Shown one piece after another: positions 22,312-29,573 of a stretch of DNA of 39,748 bases. The translations under genes were made by a program, and so were the position numbers. The notes beneath the pieces were generated by a model that saw nothing but the letters and a program-made list of their open reading frames with translations, had not been told where the DNA came from and searched no databases. The stretch is from Fredricksoniimonas sp964643325. GTDB lineage: Bacteria; Omnitrophota; Gorgyraeia; Zapsychrales; Fredricksoniimonadaceae. The stretch is taken from positions 1-39,748 of the forward strand of contig CAZXSE010000011.1 in NCBI GenBank assembly GCA_964643325.1. Reading direction: 5' to 3'. Position 1 is the stretch's first letter, and every line of letters begins with the position of its first letter.

Positions 22312-22857
22312 AGTGCAACGGGGCATGGCCCTTAAAGTGGAAAATGAGATCTACACGATCGTGGATTTCAGTCATGTGAAGCCTTGCAAAGGTTCTGCTT
22401 TTGTCCGTATCAAGTTGCGCTCCATCAAGGGCGGGAACTCGATCGAGCGCACCTATCGTTCTGCGGAAATGCTCGAGGATATCCCGCTGGAGGAGCGTAC
22501 TTTGCAGTACCAGTATTGCGCGGATGGTATGTACTTTTTCATGGATCAGACCACGTTTGAAGAACATCGAATTTCAAGGGACGAGTTGGGGGAGAATGTG
22601 GTAAAATTCCTTTTAGACAACATGGAGATCAGCGGGTTCGTCTATCAGGACCGGGTCCTTAAGGTCGCGCTCCCTAATTTTATCATTACGAAGATCATGG
22701 AATCGGAGCCCGGCGTTAAGGGTGATTCAACGAAATCCAACACCAAGCCTGCGAAGATCGCCACAGGCGCAACCGTTCTCGTTCCTTTGTTCGTGAATGT
22801 CGGCGAGGAGATCAAGATCGACACGCGCACCGGGGAATATGTCGAAAGGGTGAAACG

Positions 22858-22861
<4 letters not shown>
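22292..22861 (+). CDS. efp: Elongation factor P
   Basis: EF-P helps ribosomes pass polyproline stretches. The 189-residue protein starts with GTG at 22292, giving SITINEVQRGMALKVENE, and has the three-domain layout ending VNVGEEIKIDTRTGEYVERV. The modification loop reads VKPCKGSAF: the lysine (K33) equivalent to E. coli K34 is present, but the preceding residue is Cys where Gly is usual. No epmA/epmB-type modification gene is in the window. It overlaps the upstream peptidase by 20 bases and accB by four. Confidence 0.95.
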
Positions 22862-23313
<452 letters not shown>

Positions 23314-23336
23314 TAACAACCTAAGAGACCCTTCTT

Positions 23337-24686
23337 ATGTTCTCCAAGATACTGATCGCCAACCGCGGCGAGATCGCCCTGCGCATCATCCGCGCCTGCA
23401 AGGAGCTTGGCATATCCACGGTGGCCGTTTATTCGGAGGCCGACCGGGATTCCCTGCATGTGCGTTTTGCGGACGAAGCGGTGTGCATCGGCAAGGCCAC
23501 GAGCGCGGAAAGCTACCTGAACATCCCGGCCATCATTTCGGCGGCCGAGATCACGGATGTTGAGGCGATCCATCCCGGTTACGGGTTCATGTCCGAGAAC
23601 GCGCACTTCGCGGAGATCTGCGAATCGTGCAAGATCCAGTTCATCGGTCCGACCCCGGAGACCATCCGCATGATGGGCGACAAGATCACGGCCAAGGAAA
23701 CGGCGCGCAAGGCCGGCGTTCCTCTGACGCCCGGCGGCAAAGGCATTGTCAAAAGCCCTGAAGAGGCGCTGGCCATTGCCAAGCAGGTCAAATATCCCGT
23801 GATCATCAAGGCTACGGCGGGCGGCGGCGGCAAGGGCATGCGCGTGTGCCACAATGATGTGACGCTGGTCAACTCCCTGAAGATGGCCCAGGCTGAGGCC
23901 GAGGCGAATTTCAAGAACCCCGATGTTTATATCGAGCGCTATGTGGCGGACCCGCGCCATGTGGAGTTCCAGATCCTGGCCGACCATCACGGCAATGTGA
24001 TCCATCTCGGCGAGCGCGATTGTTCGGTCCAGCGGCGCCACCAGAAGCTCATTGAAGAATCCCCGTCGTCCGCGCTGAGCGACAAGCTGCGCCGCAAGAT
24101 GGGCGAGGCTGCGGTCAAGTGCGCGAAAGCCGCCAATTACCGCGGCGTGGGGACCGTTGAGTTCCTTCTCGACAAGAACGAGGACTTCTTTTTCATGGAG
24201 ATGAACACGCGCATCCAGGTCGAGCATCCGGTGACCGAAATGGTCACGGGCATCGACCTGATCAAGGAACAGATCAAGGCGGCTTGCGGCCTGAAGCTGA
24301 AGATCAAGCAGGAAGATGTGAAGACCCAGGGGCATGCCATCGAGTGCCGCATCAACGCGGAGGACCCTGACAATAACTTTATCCCTTGCCCGGGCAAGAT
24401 CGAACAGCTTAATATTCCCGGAGGGCCCGGCGTGCGCGTGGACACGCACATCTATTCCGGTTACAAGATAAGCCCTTATTATGATTCCATGGTGGCCAAG
24501 CTGATCGTCCATGGGCGCGACCGCGTTGAGGCGATCCGCATCATGCGCCGCGCGCTCGACGAGTTCCACATTTCGCCGATCAAGACGACGATCCCGCTCC
24601 ATATCCAGATCATGAACAATCCGGCCTTCATGCGCGGCGACATTTCAACGCATTTCCTCGAAAAAATGGCGAAAAAGGAAAACTGA
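23337..24686 (+). CDS. accC: Biotin carboxylase subunit of acetyl-CoA carboxylase
   Basis: The 449-residue protein starts MFSKILIANRGEIALRIIRA and has the ATP-grasp architecture: IIKATAGGGGKGMRV, HVEFQILADHHGNVIHLGERDCS with the bicarbonate and biotin residues, and FMEMNTRIQVEHPVTEMVTG. It carboxylates biotin on AccB using ATP and bicarbonate. Length and motifs match free-standing AccC, not a fused pyruvate or propionyl-CoA carboxylase. It ends one base before an Asp23-like gene. Confidence 0.97.
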   Translation: MFSKILIANRGEIALRIIRACKELGISTVAVYSEADRDSLHVRFADEAVCIGKATSAESYLNIPAIISAAEITDVEAIHPGYGFMSENAHFAEICESCKIQFIGPTPETIRMMGDKITAKETARKAGVPLTPGGKGIVKSPEEALAIAKQVKYPVIIKATAGGGGKGMRVCHNDVTLVNSLKMAQAEAEANFKNPDVYIERYVADPRHVEFQILADHHGNVIHLGERDCSVQRRHQKLIEESPSSALSDKLRRKMGEAAVKCAKAANYRGVGTVEFLLDKNEDFFFMEMNTRIQVEHPVTEMVTGIDLIKEQIKAACGLKLKIKQEDVKTQGHAIECRINAEDPDNNFIPCPGKIEQLNIPGGPGVRVDTHIYSGYKISPYYDSMVAKLIVHGRDRVEAIRIMRRALDEFHISPIKTTIPLHIQIMNNPAFMRGDISTHFLEKMAKKEN

Positions 24687-24687
24687 C

Positions 24688-25038
24688 ATGCGTCCAGAGA
24701 ACAATATTGATCTTGGAGCGATCCAGGTCCATAAGCGCGTCATCGCGGATATCTGCACGGCCGCGGTCGGCGAGGTTGACGGGGTTGCCATGGCGCGCAA
24801 TGTCATGCTGGAGGACGTGTGCGGTATCTTTGGCGCGCGCCGGAATTCCGCGGTCAGCGTTCGCGTTGATGCCGGCGGGCAGGTGAGCGTCGTTCTCAAG
24901 GTCCTGGTGCGTTATGGCGTTAACCTGTCGGATGTCTCGCGCCGCATCCAGGAAGTTGTCATGACCGCTGTCGAACGGACGGCTGATATCAATCTCAAGG
25001 ATGTGGATGTGAACATCCAGGGCGTTGAAAGGGGATAA
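24688..25038 (+). CDS. Asp23/Gls24 family envelope stress protein
   Basis: The 116-residue protein matches the DUF322 (Asp23/Gls24) domain: GAIQVHKRVIADICTAAVGE at the start, a central SVRVDAGGQVSVVLKVLVRYG strand pair, and VSRRIQEVVMTAVERTADI near the end. In Firmicutes these proteins form membrane-tethered alkaline-shock assemblies; in other phyla the role is unclear, although linkage to accBC is common. It starts one base after accC and precedes an AmaP-like membrane protein by three bases. Confidence 0.88.
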   Translation: MRPENNIDLGAIQVHKRVIADICTAAVGEVDGVAMARNVMLEDVCGIFGARRNSAVSVRVDAGGQVSVVLKVLVRYGVNLSDVSRRIQEVVMTAVERTADINLKDVDVNIQGVERG

Positions 25039-25041
25039 TGT

Positions 25042-25635
25042 ATGCGTTTGTTCATCCGGCTGGCGATCTTTTTCTATCTTTTCATTATCCTGATCGTCGG
25101 GTTCACCGCCCTTCTGGTCATGGCCCACATGATCGATTTCGGGCAGTACCTGTCGTTCCTGAGGTTCATTTATTTCGATGGTAACGCCAGCCTGGTCGCC
25201 GGGGTCATTGTGGCTGCGATCATGCTCATCAGCCTTATCTTCGCGCGCATTATCTACGGGCGCCAGGAGAAGGAGCGCCTCATCCAGGTCGATAATCCGC
25301 TTGGGCGCGTGACCATTTCGCTTTCCGCGATCGAGGACCTGATCCGACGCCTGGTTGTTCTGACACCTCAGGTCAGGGAGATCAAGCCTGATGTCATATC
25401 CACCAAGAATGGCCTGCGGATCGATCTGCGTCTTGTTCTGCGTTCGGGTGTCAACATTCCGGAAATGACGGCGGAGCTGCAAGAGATCATCAAGCGCAAG
25501 ATACAGGAACTTATCGGCAATGACGAGCGTGTGACGGTCCGTGTTCACGTGATCAAGATCGCGCCCGACGGTGTTAAAGGCAAAGGTGAGGACGAGATCA
25601 TGAGTCCTTTGCCGTTCCACGGTTACCGGGCCTGA
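25042..25635 (+). CDS. AmaP-like membrane anchor for the Asp23 protein
   Basis: The 197-residue protein has two N-terminal membrane helices (about residues 5-30 and 50-70, the second within LVAGVIVAAIMLISLIFARI) followed by a cytosolic domain that resembles the Asp23 fold, with IEDLIRRLVVL and LRIDLRLVLRSGVNIPEM. That layout equals AmaP, which anchors Asp23 to the membrane in Staphylococcus. The adjacency to an Asp23-like gene strengthens the call. The physiological role in this organism is not known. Confidence 0.8.
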   Translation: MRLFIRLAIFFYLFIILIVGFTALLVMAHMIDFGQYLSFLRFIYFDGNASLVAGVIVAAIMLISLIFARIIYGRQEKERLIQVDNPLGRVTISLSAIEDLIRRLVVLTPQVREIKPDVISTKNGLRIDLRLVLRSGVNIPEMTAELQEIIKRKIQELIGNDERVTVRVHVIKIAPDGVKGKGEDEIMSPLPFHGYRA

Positions 25636-25660
25636 TCCTGGCAGAGAGGCAGCATAGTCC

Positions 25661-26680
25661 ATGAAGAAAATAGGGATCCTGACAGGCGGGGCTGATTGCC
25701 CCGGGCTTAACGCGGTCATCCGCTCTGTTGTTTACAAAGGGCTGCAGGAAGGCTATGTCATCACCGGGATCAAGAACGGCTGGCAGGGCCTTATTGATAA
25801 TGATACGCGCGTGCTTGATACGCGCGCTGTTTCCGGCATCCTCGACCGCGGCGGCACTATCCTTGGCACCAGCCGCCTGGACCCGATGGAGAATCCCGAG
25901 CACGTTGAGAAGATCCGCGAGAATTACAAGCGTAACGGCATGGATGCCGTGATCGCTGTTGGCGGCGAGGTCACCCTCGGCATCGCCCTGCAGTTGCACC
26001 GGCAGGGGATCATCAACGCCGTGGGCATCCCCAAATCCATTGATAATGCGCTTTCCGGCACGGATTATGCGTTCGGGTTCGATACCGCGGTCCAGATCGC
26101 GACCGAGCAGATCGACCGGCTTCACACGACGGCGGAAAGCCATCACCGCATCATGGTCATTGAGGTCATGGGGCAGCATACCGGCTGGATCGCTGTTGAG
26201 GCCGGCCTTGCGGGAGGGGCGGATGTTGTCCTGATCCCTGAGGTCAAGGTCGATATGCAAAAGGTGTGCGACGCCATCCGCAACCGCCACCGGCGCGGCA
26301 AGTCATTCTCTATTGTTGTTATCGCTGAAGGCACCCAGATCGATGCGCACCGTGTCGCGGCCGACGGCCCTGAAAAGCGCCGTTTCGGCAGTGTGGGTGA
26401 GCGCCTGGCCAAGACCATCGAGGACATGACCGGGTACGAGACCCGCGTGAGCGTGCTCGGCTATATCCAGCGCGGCGGTTCTCCGACGGCATTTGACAGG
26501 ATCCTCGGCACGCGCTTTGGCGCCAAGGCCGTGGAGCTGGTCAAGGAATGCAAGTTCGGCCACATGGTCTGCTATCAGAACAACAAGATCCGTTCGGTGG
26601 ACATGGAAGGCCCGGTCAAGAACCGCAAGCGCGTGGATATGGACCTGTACGAGATCGCCAGGCTCTTCTGCGCGGAATAA
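25661..26680 (+). CDS. pfkA: 6-phosphofructokinase, PPi- or mixed-type clade
   Basis: The 339-residue protein has the PFK fold: LTGGADCPGLNAVIRSVV at the start, SIDNALSGTDYAFGFDTAV, VMGQHTGWIA, and the closing RVSVLGYIQRGGSPTAFDR. It phosphorylates fructose 6-phosphate or runs the PPi-dependent reverse. GGADCPG and PKSIDN (lysine at the E. coli position 124) belong to the actinobacterial/PPi-type clade. Residue 104, which is Gly in ATP enzymes and Asp in PPi enzymes, is Val here (GGEVTLG). The phosphoryl donor therefore cannot be assigned. It starts 25 bases after the AmaP-like gene. Confidence 0.9.
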   Translation: MKKIGILTGGADCPGLNAVIRSVVYKGLQEGYVITGIKNGWQGLIDNDTRVLDTRAVSGILDRGGTILGTSRLDPMENPEHVEKIRENYKRNGMDAVIAVGGEVTLGIALQLHRQGIINAVGIPKSIDNALSGTDYAFGFDTAVQIATEQIDRLHTTAESHHRIMVIEVMGQHTGWIAVEAGLAGGADVVLIPEVKVDMQKVCDAIRNRHRRGKSFSIVVIAEGTQIDAHRVAADGPEKRRFGSVGERLAKTIEDMTGYETRVSVLGYIQRGGSPTAFDRILGTRFGAKAVELVKECKFGHMVCYQNNKIRSVDMEGPVKNRKRVDMDLYEIARLFCAE

Positions 26681-26686
26681 TATCCT

Positions 26687-27256
26687 ATGAAGAACACGAT
26701 CCGCTCTATCATGGAAAGTTCGATCGCCGTCAAGCAGCAGGCGATCGCCGCCAACCTTGATGCGGCTGAAAAGATCGCGCAGGCGTGCATCCGTTGCTTG
26801 AAGGACGGGGGCACGCTTTTCTTTTTTGGCAACGGCGGTTCGGCGGCAGACAGCCAGCATGTGGCAGCTGAGTTCATCGGCCGTTTCCAGAAAGAACGCC
26901 GGGCGCTCGCGGCCATGGCCCTGACCACGGACACATCGGTCCTGACATCGTTAGCCAATGATTATAGTTATGATATTGTTTTTGCGCGGCAGCTTGAGGC
27001 GCTGGGGAAGAAGGGCGATGTGGCGTTTGGCATCTCAACCAGCGGAAAGTCGCCGAATGTCCTTAAGGCGTTCGTTGTTGCGAAAGAAAAAGGGCTGGTG
27101 ACCGTTGCCTTCACGGGCAAGGACAGCGGGCCTGCCGGGGCCGCGGCGGATCTCAGCATTGTCGTTCCTTCGGCTGTGACGGCGCGCGTGCAGGAATCCC
27201 ATATTGCGTTCTTTCATGCGATCTGCGAGGTCGTCGAGAGCGCGTTTGTAAAATGA
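26687..27256 (+). CDS. gmhA: Phosphoheptose isomerase
   Basis: This 189-residue SIS-domain protein isomerises sedoheptulose 7-phosphate to glycero-manno-heptose 7-phosphate, the first step of ADP-heptose synthesis for LPS inner core. Visible motifs are FFFGNGGSAADSQHVAAEFIGR, FGISTSGKSPNVLKAF and the C-terminal ESHIAFFHAICEVVE; the two His contexts are the usual zinc site. It overlaps rfaE2 by four bases, so two heptose genes are coupled. The kinase and phosphatase steps are not in this window. Confidence 0.95.
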   Translation: MKNTIRSIMESSIAVKQQAIAANLDAAEKIAQACIRCLKDGGTLFFFGNGGSAADSQHVAAEFIGRFQKERRALAAMALTTDTSVLTSLANDYSYDIVFARQLEALGKKGDVAFGISTSGKSPNVLKAFVVAKEKGLVTVAFTGKDSGPAGAAADLSIVVPSAVTARVQESHIAFFHAICEVVESAFVK

Positions 27257-27747
27257 AAACCATCCAGAAGATCGTTACACTTCCCGTTCTCAAGAAGAAA
27301 CTGGCGTTATTGCGCCGGCAGGGGCGCAAGATCGCCTTTACCAACGGCTGTTTTGACATCATTCATTACGGCCATGTGAGCTATCTGGAAGCTGCCGCGA
27401 AAGAAGGCCGCGTCCTGGTCATCGGACTTAACAGCGACGCTTCGGTCAGGAGCCTTAACAAAGGGCCCGGGCGCCCTGTCGTGCCGCAGCGGGAGCGCGC
27501 CGCAGTGCTTGCAGGCCTCGCGTGTGTCGATCATGTGGTGATCTTCAATGAGCCGACGCCGCAAAAGCTTATTGCGGCCGTGAAACCCGACGTGCTCATC
27601 AAGGGCGCGGACTGGAAAGGCAAGGCCGTGGCAGGCGCGGATGTGGTCAAGGCCAACGGCGGCCGCGTTGAGTTCATCAAGTATATCGACCATCTTTCGA
27701 CCTCCGGCATCGTTGCCAGGATCCGCCAGCAATGCCGTCCCGCATAA
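27253..27747 (+). CDS. rfaE2: D-glycero-beta-D-manno-heptose 1-phosphate adenylyltransferase
   Basis: The 164-residue protein is the separate nucleotidyltransferase half of HldE. It has the HIGH-like motif in FTNGCFDIIHYGHVSYLEAA, GLNSDASVRSLNKGPGRPV and the terminal IKYIDHLSTSGIVARI. It transfers AMP to heptose 1-phosphate to give ADP-heptose. There is no ribokinase-like domain, so the hldA-type kinase must be encoded elsewhere. It is coupled to gmhA upstream (four bases) and to the ThiD2-type gene downstream (16 bases). Confidence 0.95.
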   Translation: MKTIQKIVTLPVLKKKLALLRRQGRKIAFTNGCFDIIHYGHVSYLEAAAKEGRVLVIGLNSDASVRSLNKGPGRPVVPQRERAAVLAGLACVDHVVIFNEPTPQKLIAAVKPDVLIKGADWKGKAVAGADVVKANGGRVEFIKYIDHLSTSGIVARIRQQCRPA

Positions 27748-28151
27748 CAACCCTTCAGTTCCAGCGCGTGGTGGATGCGAATTACAATCGCAGCAAGGAA
27801 GGCTTGCGCGTGTGCGAGGACATCTGCCGTTTTGTGCGCAACGACCATCAGGCGACCGCCAGGTTCAAGAAATTGCGGCATGACCTGACCCGGGCGATCG
27901 CCGTATTCGGATCCAAAGATATTGTGGCGGCGCGGGATATCATTGGGGATGTCGGCCGTGGCAGTATTGGCCCGGAATTGCGCCGCAAGAATGTGGCGGA
28001 TATCTTTTATGCCAATGCCCAGCGCGTGAAAGAATCGCTGAGGGTCCTTGAGGAGTTCTCTAAGTTAAAAAGTGCCTCAGCGTCGGGCGCGTTTAAGAGA
28101 TTGCGGTATGCCGTCTATGATATCGAGAAAAAAGTCCTGGGATGGATGTAG
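27732..28151 (+). CDS. ThiD2-type domain protein (thiamine-phosphate synthase N-terminal region)
   Basis: The 139-residue helical protein resembles the ThiD2 domain found fused in front of ThiE in some bacteria: LQFQRVVDANYNRSKEGLRV, CEDICRFVRND, a middle block RDIIGDVGRGS and NAQRVKESLRVLEEFSKL. Its role is thought to be in hydroxymethylpyrimidine phosphate processing, but this is not firmly settled. It ends at TAG 28149-28151, overlapping the thiE frame. Removing one base in the A6 run at 28128-28133 would join the two into a single protein. It overlaps rfaE2 by 16 bases. Confidence 0.8.
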   Translation: MPSRITTLQFQRVVDANYNRSKEGLRVCEDICRFVRNDHQATARFKKLRHDLTRAIAVFGSKDIVAARDIIGDVGRGSIGPELRRKNVADIFYANAQRVKESLRVLEEFSKLKSASASGAFKRLRYAVYDIEKKVLGWM

Positions 28152-28752
28152 GCTGTACCTTGTTTTGGACGCGCAAGTATGCGATCACGCGCGGTTATGG
28201 AAAGTTTTCCAGGCCGGGGTCAATAACGGAGTTGACATTGTTCAACTTCGTGATAAATTGGGAACAGTTCAGAGCACGCTCGCATTCGTTATGCGCGCGC
28301 AGCGTTATTTGAAAGGCCGGATACCCTTTATTGTCAACGATCGCGCGGATGTGGCGCATGCGGCATCAGCGTCGGGCGTTCACGTGGGGCAGGATGATCT
28401 CGGGGTGGGGGCGGCGCGCGCGGTTTGCGGCGCCAATGCTATCGTGGGGCGTTCTGCTCAAACGCTGGCACAGGTCTTGCGTGCCGCGCGTGAAGGGGCT
28501 GATTATGTGGGTTTTGGTTCGGTCTTTAAGACGCAAACCAAGCCTGAGCGCATGCCGATGGACCTGGAGCTCTTGCGGCGTGTGATGCGTCGCGCAACGG
28601 TCCCGGTGTTCGCGATCGGCGGCATTACCAGGGACAATATCGCGCTTGTGCGCAGCTGCGGCGTTACGCGGGTCGCGGTATCGCGTGCCATTCTTTTGGC
28701 ACGTGATCCCGGACGGGCCGCGAGGGAGCTTAAAAGAACATTAACCGGTTGA
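28108..28752 (+). CDS. thiE: Thiamine-phosphate synthase
   Basis: ThiE joins HMP-pyrophosphate and thiazole phosphate to give thiamine monophosphate. The TIM-barrel core starts at CRLYLVLDAQVCD and shows VDIVQLRDK, FIVNDRADVAHAA, GVHVGQDDLG, GSVFKTQTKPE and VFAIGGIT, all family landmarks. The frame is open further upstream; ATG 28108 or 28117, inside the ThiD2-type gene, are the most economical starts and neither has a strong ribosome site. The true protein may be a fusion with the upstream domain. tRNA-Gly follows 11 bases after the stop. Confidence 0.9.
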   Translation: MPSMISRKKSWDGCRLYLVLDAQVCDHARLWKVFQAGVNNGVDIVQLRDKLGTVQSTLAFVMRAQRYLKGRIPFIVNDRADVAHAASASGVHVGQDDLGVGAARAVCGANAIVGRSAQTLAQVLRAAREGADYVGFGSVFKTQTKPERMPMDLELLRRVMRRATVPVFAIGGITRDNIALVRSCGVTRVAVSRAILLARDPGRAARELKRTLTG

Positions 28753-28763
28753 ACGTTATTTTT

Positions 28764-28837
28764 GCGAGAGTAATTCAGTGGTAGAATTCCAGCTTCCCAA
28801 GCTGGCTACGCGGGTTCGATCCCCGTCTCTCGCTCCA
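28764..28837 (+). tRNA. tRNA-Gly (anticodon CCC)
   Basis: A complete cloverleaf is readable. The acceptor GCGAGAG (28764-28770) pairs with CTCTCGC (28827-28833), the discriminator is T and CCA is encoded at 28835-28837. The D arm includes TTCAGTGGTAGAA. The anticodon stem CCAGC/GCTGG encloses TTCCCAA, giving anticodon CCC for GGG codons. The T loop is TTCGATC. It lies between thiE and a lipoprotein gene on the same strand and is probably processed from their transcript. Confidence 0.96.
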
Positions 28838-28847
28838 AGATATTTGC

Positions 28848-29543
28848 ATGGCCTTATACATTAAGAAATTTCTTCGGTGTGCCGGTTGCATAGGGGCCGT
28901 CTTTTTCCTGGCGGGGTGCGCTACGGTGCACGGGCCCGAGGGCTCCTCGACGGGGGTATCGATCCCGACGGGGGCCGTCGCTGAAAAGGGCGTTCAACAT
29001 AAAGTCCGCAAGGGCGAAACGCTGTGGCGTATCGCCAGAACATACAAAGTGTCCGTCGAGGACATCACGCACGCCAACGGCATCCCCAATGCCGCCTCCA
29101 TCGAAGAGAACCAGCTTCTTTTTATTCCCGGCGCGGATAGCGTCCAGGAGATCCTTGTGCCTTCTCCGTCGGAGAAGGATGCGGATTATGCCTGGCCCGT
29201 CAAGGGGAAGGTGGTCGCGTTCTTTCAGGACCATAAGGGTGCGGCGGTGAATGCGGGTATTGATATCCGTGCCGTCGAGGGCGAGGCTGTCCGGGCGGCG
29301 CGTTCGGGGCGGGTGGTCATGGCCGACCGTCTTTCCGGCCACGGGCATGCGGTCATCCTTGATCACGGCGACGGGTTCTTTACCGTGTACGCGCACAATG
29401 CGCGGATCCTGGCCGCTCTCGGCGATGAGGTGCTTAAAGGGGCGAAGATCGCGGAAGTGGCGCGTGACGGCGATCTGGCGTATTTGCATTTTGAGGTGCG
29501 CAAGGGGTCCCGTGCGACGAACCCCTTGTATTATTTACCGTAA
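28848..29543 (+). CDS. LysM and degenerate LytM (M23) lipoprotein, NlpD-like
   Basis: A lipoprotein signal with lipobox LAGC (Cys24) starts the 231-residue protein, followed by a LysM domain (HKVRKGETLWRIARTYKVS, about 52-95) for peptidoglycan binding and an M23/LytM domain. The usual zinc ligands are altered: the first His is Asn (NAGIDI) and the HxH end reads YLHFEV. Such domains in E. coli NlpD and EnvC are inactive and activate amidases at division. The start is only ten bases after the tRNA 3' end and has no visible ribosome site. Confidence 0.88.
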   Translation: MALYIKKFLRCAGCIGAVFFLAGCATVHGPEGSSTGVSIPTGAVAEKGVQHKVRKGETLWRIARTYKVSVEDITHANGIPNAASIEENQLLFIPGADSVQEILVPSPSEKDADYAWPVKGKVVAFFQDHKGAAVNAGIDIRAVEGEAVRAARSGRVVMADRLSGHGHAVILDHGDGFFTVYAHNARILAALGDEVLKGAKIAEVARDGDLAYLHFEVRKGSRATNPLYYLP

Positions 29544-29573
29544 GGGTTCACATTAAAGGGTAAGATCCTTCTC

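Noticed and set aside
27700..27735. A TPP riboswitch before the thiamine genes
   Set aside because: The ThiD2-type gene starts inside rfaE2, so there is no leader in which the riboswitch core could fold.
28126..28134. A -1 ribosomal frameshift site (A AAA AAG) joining the ThiD2-type and ThiE frames
   Set aside because: The heptamer is in phase with thiE, not with the upstream frame, and joining the genes needs a +1, not a -1, shift.
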